Origin: Anomaloglossus baeobatrachus
Taxonomy: Eukaryota > Chordata > Amphibia > Anura > Aromobatidae
Assembly: GCF_048569485.1 (NCBI RefSeq)
Contig: NC_134354.1
Coordinates: 396,314,170-396,378,169 of the forward strand
Direction of reading: 5' to 3'
DNA length: 64,000 bases
Both the position numbers and the translations under genes were made by a program. The notes under the pieces are model-generated. The model saw only the letters and a program-made list of their open reading frames with translations. It did no database searches and had not been told where the DNA came from. Below, piece by piece: positions 49,901-53,858 of this stretch. Numbering within the stretch: position 1 is the stretch's first letter; each line of letters opens with the position of its first letter.

Positions 49901-50527
49901 CCATCCATCCCACTCCTGCCGCTGTAGCCCACCCGGTCCCTACCACAGACTTTCATAACGGTTGCCCTGGGGTTAACCGCTCCACCTGTGGGGAGCAGAA
50001 ACACCTCAGCTTCCACAATACCAGCCCCAAAGGTCCCGTCCAGCAGCCGTGGCCTCTTTGCTGCAAAATCACAGGTGGCGTCACAAGCTTTATTTATTTC
50101 TTTATTTGCTACAATCATCATCTCCCCTTTAATCATTTAATTGACAATGCCAGGGTCACGGAGCCGAACACCGCCACCGCTGCCGTCCCAGGACTAGTCC
50201 GGCCTGGTTCCGAGTACCCTAAGGCCCTGGGTGGGCGTGTCAGAAGCAGTTATCTAGAAGATCTTCTAGAAAAATGCTTGAGTTTTCCATTGACTTCCAA
50301 TATACTCTGGTACTTCAGTTGAGTCCGTCCGAGCATCCGACCTTTTATTTACAAGTACTAAACACACAAGCATGGTAGTGCACGCTCATTACTAGTAGTG
50401 ATATTTTACCAATTAAACCATAAAATAACCCACCTTGTTTTGGATCCTCGGTTCCAGTTACTTCTGGTATGTAGCATTTTGGTAATGGATAGGATGAAAA
50501 CATTGGCCAAGGATATGGATCGGTACT
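13201..50527 (-). CDS. tbc1d32: TBC1D32 (BROMI) C-terminal exons, spliced
   Basis: Eight exons on the minus strand: 50434-50527, 47107-47190, 45849-45954, 39934-40049, 38077-38219, 23516-23656, 22352-22540, 13201-13311. Every junction is AG/GT and every phase matches (0/1, 1/1, 2/2, 1/1, then 0), giving 984 nt: 327 codons and a TAA stop. The product is the C-terminal end of a TBC-domain protein; I recognise strings such as [28 protein letters not shown] and [14 protein letters not shown] from memory of vertebrate TBC1D32. That protein works at the primary cilium with CDK20/CCRK and is needed for normal Hedgehog signalling. Its TBC domain is reported to lack the usual catalytic fingers, and I see neither IxxDxxR nor YxQ here. 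No disabling change is visible in these exons, so the gene looks live. The N-terminal two thirds lie off the right edge. Confidence 0.85.
13312..13849. other. Intron segment, no recognised element
   Basis: Intron sequence between the last exon acceptor and the left end of DIRS-4. AT-rich, with no terminal repeats or open frames worth noting. Confidence 0.5.
14390..15260 (-). pseudogene. DIRS-4 tyrosine recombinase remnant
   Basis: The peptide around 14400-14560 aligns by eye with the end of the recombinase in the younger copies: an AHST...[10 protein letters not shown] block followed by LQLCKAAT, parallel to [15 protein letters not shown] and QVCQAATW. Fossil, multiply broken. Confidence 0.75.
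15746..16977. mobile_element. piggyBac-type MITE in DIRS-4
   Basis: 1232 bp between TTAA duplications (15742-15745, 16978-16981), with ends CCCCTTCACTCC and ...GTTGTGAAGGGG. It contains poly(T)/poly(A) tracts and a (TA)n run at 16922-16960 close to its right end. No transposase. A shorter relative is at 3563, and a decayed one probably at 11.7-12.6 kb. Confidence 0.8.
17800..18640 (-). pseudogene. DIRS-4 gag-like remnant
   Basis: 18140-18240 on the minus strand gives [27 protein letters not shown] and SEATGG, parallel to [27 protein letters not shown] and KEATGG of DIRS-1. It ties this old copy to the same superfamily. Fossil. Confidence 0.75.
19238..19902. mobile_element. M1-family MITE, long form
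   Basis: 665 bp between TA (19236-19237) and TA (19903-19904). The left end AGGGGCACTTTGCACACTAC matches the M1 family, but the right end (AAGGCCCAGTCACACT on the other strand) is of a different type, so the element is chimeric. The interior has a GGTAACCAAGGTAAATATCG block repeated in both orientations (foldback). No coding capacity. Confidence 0.65.
19990..20096 (+). repeat. SINE-like 3' tail
   Basis: Contains AAAGCGCTGCGGAATATGTT, then GCGCTATAGAAATAAAG and a short (ATT)n, the characteristic 3' module of frog tRNA-derived SINEs. It matches the tail of the fuller copy ending near 23135. Only the tail is convincing. Confidence 0.65.
21086..22351. other. Intron segment with a possible MITE remnant
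   Basis: No exon-like frame. 21770-22110 has a dispersed-repeat look (CTGCAGCGCTG palindromes and CCAATCAGCGGCTC), similar in style to 38700-38890. The rest is unremarkable AT-rich intron. The donor GTAAGT of the next exon is at 22346-22351. Confidence 0.45.
22352..22540 (-). CDS. tbc1d32: tbc1d32 penultimate exon (TBC core)
   Basis: 63 codons, phase 0 at both ends. It contains [20 protein letters not shown], then [15 protein letters not shown] and [15 protein letters not shown]. The hydrophobic-helix pattern with W-x-D-W is that of the C-terminal lobe of TBC domains. Acceptor CTGTTTTAG, donor GTAAGT. Confidence 0.9.
22541..23515. other. Intron holding a SINE
   Basis: Intron of 975 bp. It holds the SINE at 22848-23135 and (ATT)n runs at about 23114-23130 and 23230-23250. 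Otherwise no feature is seen. Confidence 0.6.
22848..23135 (+). mobile_element. tRNA-derived SINE
   Basis: Begins with a tRNA-like head: A-box-like GGTGGCTCAGTGGTTAGCA (about 22859-22877) and B box GGTTCAAATCCC (about 22906-22917), an RNA polymerase III promoter. A conserved central part follows, TTCTCCCTGTGTTTGTGTGG with CCTCCCACACTCCAAAGACA, then the GCGCTGTGGAATTAATAGGG tail and an (ATT)n end. This is the layout of the vertebrate V-SINE type. It lies antisense to the host gene. Confidence 0.85.
23516..23656 (-). CDS. tbc1d32: tbc1d32 exon
   Basis: 47 codons, phase 0 to 0, from [20 protein letters not shown] through [17 protein letters not shown]. Acceptor GAAATAG, donor GTAATA. It leads directly into the CFWNYLDW exon. 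Confidence 0.9.
23657..24438. other. Intron segment left of the transposon nest
   Basis: Mostly unremarkable. 24130-24270 contains a small inverted repeat (TGACTGGCAGC...GCTGCCAGTCA), probably an old foldback MITE. No exon seen. Confidence 0.45.
24732..25305. mobile_element. M1-family MITE in Tc1-X
   Basis: 574 bp with ends AAGGGGGCTTTACACGCTAC and GTGTAAAGCCCCCTT between TA duplications (24730-24731, 25306-25307). Excision in silico restores the Tc1-X sequence TTTCTACACCTC. Inner CG-rich hairpins, no coding capacity. Confidence 0.8.
26413..27930. mobile_element. hAT-type MITE with internal minisatellite
   Basis: 1518 bp; ends CAGACCTGGGCAA and TTGCCCACCTCTG, flanked by a perfect 8 bp duplication CACTAGGG (26405-26412, 27931-27938). 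CAG...CTG ends with 8 bp duplications define hAT elements of the Charlie type. No transposase frame. About 60% of its length is the tandem array at 26895-27840. Confidence 0.9.
26895..27840. repeat. Degenerate minisatellite, units about 30-45 bp
   Basis: Repeats of GTGTAGTATATTACAGGTGT with variable GTATATGGGG spacers and an optional TAGTGATGTA insert, roughly 25-30 units. Confined to the interior of the hAT MITE. Confidence 0.85.
28918..31090. repeat. Long inverted repeat (foldback), centre near 30328
   Basis: The arms pair from GGCGCCTATGATTGGTTGCA (about 28920) to its inverse (about 31070-31089) inward to the centre. The left arm is longer only because of the solo LTR at 29087-29726. The inner arms (29735-30290 against 30360-30920) show only scattered differences by eye, long enough for a very stable hairpin. 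Confidence 0.85.
29087..29726 (-). mobile_element. Solo LTR of an LTR retrotransposon
   Basis: 640 bp starting TGTAATAC and ending CCTGACA (TG...CA), flanked by a perfect 5 bp duplication CAGAT (29082-29086, 29727-29731). Because the host is a palindrome, the intact right arm shows exactly what the left arm looked like before insertion. No internal coding region, consistent with loss by LTR-LTR recombination. Strand is inferred from promoter-like composition near the right half and is uncertain; likely Ty3/gypsy-like. A fossil. Confidence 0.8.
31840..32336 (+). pseudogene. Tc1-Y transposase, C-terminal half
   Basis: The 154-codon frame from 31872 shows [14 protein letters not shown] (second catalytic D) and [20 protein letters not shown] (catalytic E), the DD34E spacing of Tc1/mariner, and ends normally near 32336. 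The N-terminal half lies left of 28160, so the enzyme is split by insertions and is inactive. Confidence 0.9.
32657..32804. mobile_element. Short PIF/Harbinger-type MITE in Tc1-X
   Basis: 148 bp, ends GGCTATGTGCACACG and CGTGCGCACATAGCC, TTA duplications at 32654-32656 and 32805-32807. A deletion relative of the 434 bp copy at 6171. Confidence 0.85.
32932..33484 (-). repeat. PLE 3 terminal repeat, downstream copy
   Basis: 553 bp, direct repeat of 36767-37319. It contains the paired GCCCAATTTGGGC stem (about 33208-33220) typical of frog PLE terminal repeats and the last codons of ORF2 (33428-33484 overlap). Confidence 0.9.
33428..35860 (-). CDS. PLE 3 ORF2: reverse transcriptase with GIY-YIG endonuclease
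   Basis: 810 codons, uninterrupted. Order: N-terminal region; RT fingers and palm with [12 protein letters not shown] and GRPIVAG (about residues 265-300), [13 protein letters not shown] (about 345-357), [10 protein letters not shown] (about 405) and the catalytic [12 protein letters not shown] (about 445-456); thumb with LNFLDIEVS and [17 protein letters not shown]; linker finger YRCGQCRFC (about 685); GIY-YIG core [19 protein letters not shown] (about 718-736); C-terminal DLSVFL. In PLEs the RT copies element RNA at a nick made by the GIY-YIG domain. The ATG overlaps the end of ORF1 by 13 bp. Length matches canonical PLE proteins. Confidence 0.92.
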   Translation of the reverse strand: MEELGFQSTSCPPTDAIINLTSHTLTPDMVSVLMKGFKYCIPEKFDFAEFKMDLFKAIRKIHLHKYYQMAPNTAHAAPAGHVPCNIADSRTGLIGAFDSGILQDAELLLSLNEPNVSTDIVGFSSSPGLERFTKGIKSDFCPPTVPGNLIDLYQEAVLKDVESLVYARPIQNLSQKEQAAICIMQGWEDTVFREADKGGNVVLLPKHDYIQECNRQLMDRSTYCPLSANPIQDFKKSLVRLLDKYVGLGFLSRSQADKLIPPFPTKPHWYCIPKIHKSRDNPPGRPIVAGIGSLTEPLSHYLDWLLRPIMSHIPSYVKDSSDFLTLLKGMTWQEGFALTSIDVESLYTRIPQNLGIQTVRDLVAQTGKGALFCSFIEEALDFVLSKNAFMFLDSWYLQCRGTAMGTPVSCAMANIFLGSFESKYVFSDTNPFLKYIRHFLRYVDDIFIVWAGTEVLFADFVSYLNTCNTMNMSFTSSYGGDTLNFLDIEVSIKEGDICTRLFRKPTASNSLLHYQSAHPLHIKTGLPYSQFLRVRRANSSEESFFQQSQELKIRLHQRGYPKKLIDSACERARSDGATSVRKNRTRKCVDNLGRFVFNFKFGPLEHAIRTALCRNWHILRNDPTLSDRTMSNPLVSFRRCGNLWDRLVRNRLTNSTTWLDKCCPPGNYRCGQCRFCSQHLKGRSVQVGPHLHTVHQFISCKTKFVVYVVLCPCGRFYIGKTIRCLYVRFREHYSSITSGKGSPRLISHIHDCHDGDPDVLRFAGLKKVSLPLKGGDLHKLLLQEEARLIINYGAQGPQGLNDRVDLSVFL
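35848..36654 (-). CDS. PLE 3 ORF1: unclassified upstream protein
   Basis: The open frame reaches 36795, but that codon lies inside the terminal repeat; I prefer the ATG at 36654 (MEDMESSGG). About 268 residues: a leucine-rich mainly helical region ([17 protein letters not shown], then [20 protein letters not shown]), a lysine/arginine-rich stretch ([13 protein letters not shown]), an aromatic segment, then an acidic serine tail ([13 protein letters not shown]) and a basic GRGRKRK end. No enzyme motif. The helical then basic layout suggests nucleic-acid binding or multimerisation, by inference only. The tail is conserved in PLE 2 (9040-9250, inverted), so it belongs to the family. Confidence 0.75.
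   Translation of the reverse strand: MEDMESSGGVPSTTTGLLAGRADAGSFFGDCNFKKDTEVLGVKTLEFQIQTLAEKEVRLFWTVQSLQSYVGCDRVPRGLRVIKTLSHFQEDPTFTVQWENIQLECSRKLLHLVLDKNKDNYAALVAELDTLKHDTQARMSADDWNTFSQRLDKRLVTVQTEIKHRKREKFLRDKKDYEKKQIFCWTKDGAHNYRQRAHIKKRGSVGSNRGYWTTDSESSGSEDVISGPSSINPHGAAPTTPLGNGSDGGAGKGTRGRGRKRKSLTWRN
36767..37319 (-). repeat. PLE 3 terminal repeat, upstream copy
   Basis: Partner of 32932-33484 at a constant offset of 3835 bp. On the minus strand it precedes ORF1 and presumably supplies the promoter. Confidence 0.9.
37906..38076. other. Intron between Tc1-X and next exon
   Basis: About 170 bp of ordinary intron ending at the donor GTAAGT (38071-38076). The TA after Tc1-X is at 37904-37905. 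No feature. Confidence 0.6.
38077..38219 (-). CDS. tbc1d32: tbc1d32 exon
   Basis: 143 nt: two bases completing an Arg codon, then 47 codons [19 protein letters not shown] ... [15 protein letters not shown]. The frame stays open upstream to 38316, but the acceptor I chose (ATTTACAAG, after a pyrimidine-rich tract) is the one whose phase fits the exon at 39934 and joins SPLR to GYPGHDWF. Donor GTAAGT. Confidence 0.85.
38998..39905 (+). pseudogene. Unidentified coding-like remnant split by a MITE
   Basis: 39003-39152 reads as a protein-like frame on the plus strand ([20 protein letters not shown], then [19 protein letters not shown]). After the MITE another coding-like stretch follows in another frame (about 39745-39890: [20 protein letters not shown], later [15 protein letters not shown]). 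I do not recognise it. It lacks clear splice sites, so a decayed retrocopy or transposon ORF is likelier than an exon. Confidence 0.3.
39154..39717. mobile_element. M1-family MITE
   Basis: 564 bp; left end GGCGGGCTTTGCACACTACG, right end GTGCAAAGTACCCCT, TA duplications at 39152-39153 and 39718-39719 (TTAG on both sides). Its first 100 bp is nearly the same as the long form at 19238, and its interior (GAGGAAC, CTACGGCAGC hairpin) resembles 24732. Confidence 0.8.
39934..40049 (-). CDS. tbc1d32: tbc1d32 exon
   Basis: 116 nt: G completing a Gly codon, 38 codons ([20 protein letters not shown], then [18 protein letters not shown]), and one trailing C. Acceptor TTTGCCCAG, donor GTATCC (weak but phase-consistent). 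Confidence 0.85.
40488..40550. repeat. DIRS-1 internal complementary region
   Basis: The sequence CTATAAGAAAAAGAATTTAC and what follows is the complement of the left outer end (40155-40200); it runs directly into TTCTTTATCGTTCCTTATGG, the complement of the right outer end (45766-45794). In DIRS elements this region templates completion of the ends and forms the circle junction. Confidence 0.85.
40627..41721 (-). CDS. DIRS-1 tyrosine recombinase
   Basis: The C-terminal ~365 codons of an open frame. Contains [31 protein letters not shown], and the catalytic [14 protein letters not shown] (H-x-x-R) followed by [17 protein letters not shown] with the nucleophile Tyr. The enzyme integrates the circular DNA intermediate in place of an integrase. 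The frame stays open upstream to 43068, but that part is a shadow of the RT/RNase H frame. A fossil entry. Confidence 0.85.
   Translation of the reverse strand, partial: LSRSVLPPEFCGSQIDGVALESWILTASGIPSEVISTMTQARKSSSAKIYHRTWRIFLSWCRSSDHAPWPFSLPTILSFLQSGLQLGLSLNSLKGQVSALSVLFQRRIARLAQVRTFMHGASHIIPPYRRPLDPWDLNLVLTALQKPPFEPLREVPLFRLSQKVVFLVAITSLRRVSDLAALSSESPFLVFHQDKVVLRPTPDFLPKVVSPFHLNQEISLPPLCPAPVHRFEKALHSLDLVRALRIYVSRTAVFRRCTSLFVLTTSQRKGLAASKPTLARWIRSAISDAYQCSQVPPPPGIKAHSTRAVGASWAFRHQATAQQVCQAATWSSLHTFSKHYQVHAHASADASLGRRILQAAVAHL
41646..44738 (-). CDS. DIRS-1 gag-like / RT / RNase H polyprotein
   Basis: About 1030 codons from the ATG at 44738 ([15 protein letters not shown]; the frame itself opens at 44873). 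The gag-like part has a CxxC pair region ([20 protein letters not shown]) and a long serine/acidic region; [19 protein letters not shown] marks its end. [38 protein letters not shown] and the catalytic [10 protein letters not shown]. RNase [53 protein letters not shown] families commonly overlap the recombinase frame as here. Confidence 0.88.
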   Translation of the reverse strand: MSVTRSKAANMYAICTACKLILPEPSTYPHCDACANMVVSQPGASSGVPPAAPTPVAEPPAWVASFSQAISQSFADSMGQLSRTLLTMHQPPSQGAPAALSSAELSEHVLGPRPPKRRRRDPSPSSSHGSDSRAEVQGEEDSFTVGSDATSMYPIDLSEGDADVSDLIASINSVLNLNPPESEEQASLVEIHQFTSPKRARSMFFNHSSFQTTVTKPRACPDKRFPKRSSDDRFPFPPEVVKEWAQSPKVDPPVSRISARTVVAVADGTSLKDPTDRQVDLLAKSVYEAAGASFSPSFAAMWALKAVSASLAEIHSLTRDSIPEMDALTSQASAFASYAMSAILEASHRTAVASANSLAIRRILWLREWKADASSKKYLASLPFAGSRLFGEQLDDIIKEATGGKSTSLPQTKTMKPVQGRNQSRFRSFRSPNWSSSKPSTSSTTAAKDRKSNWRAKPRPQKTQAVASLQANGVIVPVPARERFSGFYSNLFLVPKKDGSFRPILDLKLLNKHVQVRHFRMESLRSVIASMTQGDFLASIDIRDAYLHVPIAVSHQRWLRFAIGEEHFQFVALPFGLATAPRVFTKVMAAVVAVLHLQGLAVIPYLDDLLVKASSSADCQRSVSLTLATLVQFGWLVNLPKSTLAPTQVLMYLGMQFETLPALVKLRLVKQQSLRLAVRSLLRHRLHSIRHLMQVLGQMVASMEAVPFAQFHLRPLQLDILRCWDKRISSLHRLVALSSQTRSSLQWWLRPLSLSQGRSFLTPSWVILTTDASLSGWGAVFLHHRAQGTWTQSESALSINVLEIRAVFLALLAFHHLLAGRHIRVQSDNATAVAYINHQGGTHSRLAMLEVQRILQWTEDSKSTISAVHIPGVENWEADYLSRQTVDSGEWALHPSVFRSICRKWGTPEVDLMASRHNNKVPVYVARSHDPQAFAADALVQDWSQFRLAYVFPPLALLPRVLRKIRMEGRRVIIIAPDWPRRAWYPDLLRLSVEVPWHLPDRPDLLSQGPFFRQNSAALRLTAWLLSPGS
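45795..45848. other. Short intron flank of DIRS-1
   Basis: 54 bp between the DIRS-1 right end and the GTGAGA donor of the 45849-45954 exon. The matching left flank is 40050-40151 (102 bp). Confidence 0.7.
45849..45954 (-). CDS. tbc1d32: tbc1d32 exon
   Basis: 106 nt: TA (completing Val), 34 codons including [20 protein letters not shown], then GG. An internal GTAAGT at 45857-45862 is a rival donor, but only the GTGAGA donor (45843-45848) gives phase 2, as required by the next exon. The acceptor AGTTAAG has a modest pyrimidine tract. Confidence 0.75.
45955..47106. other. Intron segment
   Basis: 1152 bp. 46150-46470 looks like an old MITE (GTCCATTTACA near the left, TTTACACAGG motifs inside). 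No exon-like frame is recognised. The donor GTACGT is at 47101-47106. Confidence 0.45.
47107..47190 (-). CDS. tbc1d32: tbc1d32 exon
   Basis: 84 nt: TG (completing Val), 27 codons ([27 protein letters not shown]), trailing G. Acceptor TTCCCATAG, donor GTACGT. Confidence 0.85.
47191..48004. other. Intron with purine-rich low-complexity tract
   Basis: 47340-47398 is a (GA)n/(A)n tract flanked by GGATCCGG-rich sequence (47329-47470). The protein-like SLSLSL frames on the minus strand are artefacts. 47620-47990 has a protein-like plus frame without recognisable motifs. Nothing else is seen. Confidence 0.45.
48005..48130 (-). mobile_element. LTR fragment, inverse of the solo LTR at 49.2-50.2 kb
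   Basis: The stretch ATGAAAGTCTGTGGTAGGGA ... TCACAATC is the reverse complement of about 49835-49958 with few differences. It lacks both LTR ends, so it is a fragment. Fossil. Confidence 0.75.
48131..48446. other. Intron, no recognised element
   Basis: 316 bp without terminal repeats or coding frames. The last 8 bp (GTCGTGAT) are the target duplication of the hAT element. Confidence 0.5.
48447..49146. repeat. Tandem array, 50 bp unit derived from the hAT end
   Basis: About 14 head-to-tail copies at a strict 50 bp period (for example units beginning 48495, 48545, 48595, 48645, 48695). Each contains TAGTGATGAGYRAGCACTAC followed by CATGCTCGGGTGCTCGGTAC. The first unit is the true element end, and one unit is shortened near 48900. 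Confidence 0.95.
49214..50242. mobile_element. Solo LTR in the hAT element
   Basis: 1029 bp from TGTGGCGCCCC to GGGCGTGTCA (TG...CA) between GAAG at 49210-49213 and GAAG at 50243-50246 (4 bp duplication). No internal retroviral region. A fossil. A reverse-oriented partial copy lies 1.1 kb to the left. Confidence 0.65.
50403..50433. other. Donor-proximal intron
   Basis: The hAT element and its duplication end only 31 bp downstream of the exon, so the donor GTGGGT (50428-50433) has been left intact. Confidence 0.7.
50434..50527 (-). CDS. tbc1d32: tbc1d32 exon
   Basis: 94 nt: 31 codons ([31 protein letters not shown]) and one trailing G. Acceptor TTTGTGTAG, donor GTGGGT; phase matches the 47107-47190 exon. 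First firmly supported exon from the right. Confidence 0.85.
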
Positions 50528-51061
50528 CTACACAAACAAATTACAGATAAAGTTAATTAAAAAAATAATTCAAAATATTACTATAAACATTAATACAGTA
50601 TAGTAATAATGGTATCTATTTTCTGGCGGCACAGAAGAAACAGTGAATGTGCCAAATATCACTTTTGAACATTATGATCCTAAACTATTGTGGTAACAGA
50701 ACGCTACTCAGAATAAAGTGATTTTATTTACAGAGAAACTATGGAAAAACTATAAAAGAGACAGTCAATGTACAAAATGTGCTTGAAGGTACGAGTTTGC
50801 GTTTCCTATTGTTGCCGTTATACCATTTTAAGCTCCACTTTTGCCATTGTGGATTCAAATCACTATCCTCATCCTCATCCTCAAAATCAATCCAAGACCC
50901 GACAGATTAGTAAAAGTACAAGATGCAATGACTGTTAAGCAGACTTAAAAATCATTGCTGTCGGCAGCACACTGTCTTGTGTAAAAAGAACATGCTGCCA
51001 ATAAAATTATATTGCTTACTATCATTCTGCGGAAACAGAATTTTGGTCAGTAAACCTCATT
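50528..51061. other. Intron segment
   Basis: No recognised element. A minus-strand frame near 50780-50900 (WIDFEDEDEDSD) comes from a short trinucleotide-like run and lacks a usable acceptor. Confidence 0.5.
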
Positions 51062-51660
51062 ATTCTTCCCTAGTTTGTATTCATAGGCACATCGATATTA
51101 CATTGAGAAACAAGGTTTTTCTCAGATACCTTGTGTTGCCAATAGTGCCTGTGAACGGCGCTATTGTGGTCCACTCATCCCCTTCACGTGCCCCCCCCCC
51201 CAGGCTCCGTAACTTCTGATGTCCGGTGATGTCACATCAACTTCCTGTTGACCTGACATCACCGCAGCTGGCCCCAGTCTTCCTGACTGATTGAGCTTTC
51301 GGCAGCGTTTCACCGCTCAGCACAGCTCAGTGTTACAGCCCAGCATCTCCCTTCTCCCTCCTTCACTGCATAGCACCGCAAGCAGGGGCGATGCTGGGCT
51401 GTGATGAGCGGTGGAACGCCACCCACAGCCCAGTCACTCAGGAAGACTGGGTCCGGCTTTGTGATGTCAGGTCAACAGGAAGTTGACGTGACATCACGGG
51501 ACATCAGGGGTCACAGAGCCCGGCGAGTCATGCGAATGGGATGTGCAGAGCACAGTAGCGCCGCTCACAGGCATTGGCAACACAAAGTATTTGAGAGAAG
51601 CCTTGTTTCTCAACATAATATCGATGTGCCTATGAAAACTAACAAGTGAACCACCCCTTT
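51062..51660. mobile_element. Foldback MITE
   Basis: About 600 bp forming an imperfect hairpin. Outer arms: CATAGGCACATCGATATTA (51083-51101) and AATATCGATGTGCCTATG (about 51620-51637); inner arms: GATGTCACATCAACTTCCTG and CAGGAAGTTGACGTGACATC, then GCCCAGCATC and GATGCTGGGC near the centre (about 51360). No coding capacity. Target duplication not identified. Confidence 0.75.
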
Positions 51661-51964
51661 AAGGATCTGTTGGACCAGAAATAGTCAGTCATTCACAAGG
51701 CTGCAATATTTATAATTAATGTCATTATGAACACCATTTACCATTGAGGTATTGATAAACGTCATTTTTTATAGACGCACGATCGATAAAAGTGTAACTG
51801 ATTCTTTATGCTGGCCAAACACATAAGATAGTTGTACATTGATGTGAAAATATGAATAGTCTAAGTAGCAGTAATGTAATTCATAAATTCAATGTTTGCA
51901 TGTATCTTTGTGCACTTTGTAGGTTATAGCAATGCTGTCATAGCAGCCTGCATCTATAGGTATA
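51661..51964. other. Intron segment
   Basis: About 300 bp with no recognised element. TA at 51963-51964 starts the Tc1 target site. Confidence 0.5.
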
Positions 51965-53306
51965 CAGTCATGGCTGAAAGTGTTGGCACCCTTTAAAATG
52001 TTCCAGAAAATGAAGTATTTTTCCCAGAAAATTATTGCAATTACACATTCATAAATCAAAAAGAAAACAGAGAGAAAAAAAAAGGCAAACTGGACATAAT
52101 TTCACACACAAAAAGAAAATAATGGGCTGGACAAAATTGTGGGTACCTTTCAAAAATTATGGGTAAACAACATTGTTTCAAGCATGTGATGCTCATTTAA
52201 ACTCATCTGGAAAGTAACAGGTATGGGCAATATGAAAAATCACACCTGAAACCAGAGAAAGGAAAGAAGTTGACTTAAGATGACTAACTCTTTGCACTGT
52301 GTGTGCTACACTAAACATGGAGAACAAAAAAGGAGAAGTGAAATGTCTGAGGACTGGAAAACCAAAATTGTTCAAAAATATTAACAATCTTAAGTTCACA
52401 AGTCCATGTCCAGAGATTGTGATGCTGTTTCAAAATCACCTGTGGCATGTAACAGGTGTGGGAAATATGAAAGTGACACCGGAAAACAGACAAAAAGAGA
52501 AGTTGACTCAATCTTTGCATTCTGTGCCTGCATGAGAACAGAAAGAGGAGAAGAAAAATGTCTGAGGACCTGAGAAGCAAAATTGTTGAAAACATCAAGA
52601 AAAGAACACATTACCTACAATCAAATATGGTGGAGGTTTTAAGATTTTTGGGGTTGTTTTGCTGCCTCTGGAACTGGGTGCCTTGAGTGTGTACAAGACA
52701 TCATGAAACCTGAAGATTACCAAAGGATTTTGGGTCAGAATATAGTATCCAGTGTCAGAAAGCTGGGTTTACATCCTAGGTCATGGGTCTTCCGGCAGGA
52801 CGATAACCCCAAACATACTTCAGGAAGCACCCAAATGGATGGAAACAAAGTGCTGGAGAGTTCTGAAGTGGCAAGCAATGAGTCAGGATTTAAATTCCAT
52901 TGAACACCCGTGGAGAGATCTTAAAATTGCTGTTGGGAGAAGGTGCCTTCAAATATTATAGACCTGAAGCAGTTTGCAAAACAAGAGTGCTCCAAAATTT
53001 CAGTTAAGAGGTGTAAGAAGCTTGTTGATGGTTATTGGAAGCGATTGATTGCAATTATTTATTCCAACGGTGTGCAACCAAATATTAAGTTGAGAATGCC
53101 AACAATTTTGTACACCACATTTTTGCAGTTTTGTGTGAAATTATGTTCACTTTGCCTTTTTTTCATTTTTTGTTTTGTGTTTTTACAATATACACAAAGG
53201 AAATAAATGTGTATAACAAAACATGTGTAATAGCAATACATTTCTAGGAGAAATACTTCATTTTCTGGGACAATTTCAGGGGTGTCAACACTTCTGGGCA
53301 TGCCTG
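51965..53306 (+). mobile_element. Tc1-like transposon, copy C (same family as Tc1-X)
   Basis: 1342 bp, ends CAGTCATGGCTGAAAGTGTT and ...CACTTCTGGGCATGCCTG, TA duplications at 51963-51964 and 53307-53308. Transposase pieces on the plus strand: N-terminal region about 52300-52480, QDDNPKHTS with catalytic D about 52796-52823, and HPWRDLKIAVGRR after the catalytic E about 52906-52943. A stretch between N-terminal and catalytic parts is missing and the frame is broken, so it is inactive. It is the best reference for the interrupted Tc1-X. Confidence 0.9.
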
Positions 53307-53858
53307 TATTTCATGTGACTAGGAGATACGGAATTTACGGTAAGTAAACAAAGAAGGGAATTTTGTTTACTTGCCGTAAATTCCTTTTCTTCTAGCTCCT
53401 ATTGGGAGACCCAGACAATTGGGTGTATAGCTACTGCCTCCGGAGGCCACACAAAGTATTACACTTTAAAAAGTGTAACCCCTCCCCTCTGCCTATACAC
53501 CCCCCCGTGCATCACGGGCTCCTCAGTTTTGGTGCAAAAGCAGGAAGGAGGAAACTTATAAATTGGTCTAAGGTAAATTCAATCCGAAGGATGTTCGGAG
53601 AACTGAAAACCATGAACCAAAAGAACAATTCAACATGAACAACATGTGAACACAAAAGAACAACCAGCCCGAAGGGAACAGGGGCGGGTGCTGGGTCTCC
53701 CAATAGGAGCTAGAAGAAAAGGAATTTACGGTAAGTAAACAAAATTCCCTTCTTCTTTGTCGCTCCATTGGGAGACCCAGACAATTGGGACGTCCAAAAG
53801 CAGTCCCTGGGTGGGTAAAAGAATACCCCGATAAAAAGAGCCGACAACGGCCCTCCTC

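Larger units (their letters stand above)
48447..50394. mobile_element. hAT-type element with amplified end and solo LTR inside
   Basis: Ends TAGTGATGAGCGAGCACTAC and GTGCACGCTCATTACTA, flanked by GTCGTGAT (48439-48446) and GTAGTGAT (50395-50402), 7 of 8 matching, as for hAT. The same end family as 28606-31810. The left 0.7 kb is a tandem array of the end, and 49214-50242 is an inserted LTR, leaving only about 0.2 kb of original interior. Confidence 0.8.

Noticed and set aside
49191-49927. Plus-strand frames in the LTR at 49.2-50.2 kb as genes
   Set aside because: Short, without motifs, and lying inside an LTR.
50780-50900. Minus-strand frame with WIDFEDEDEDSD as a host exon
   Set aside because: A stop lies just upstream, no acceptor fits, and the acidic run comes from a short GAT/GAG repeat.
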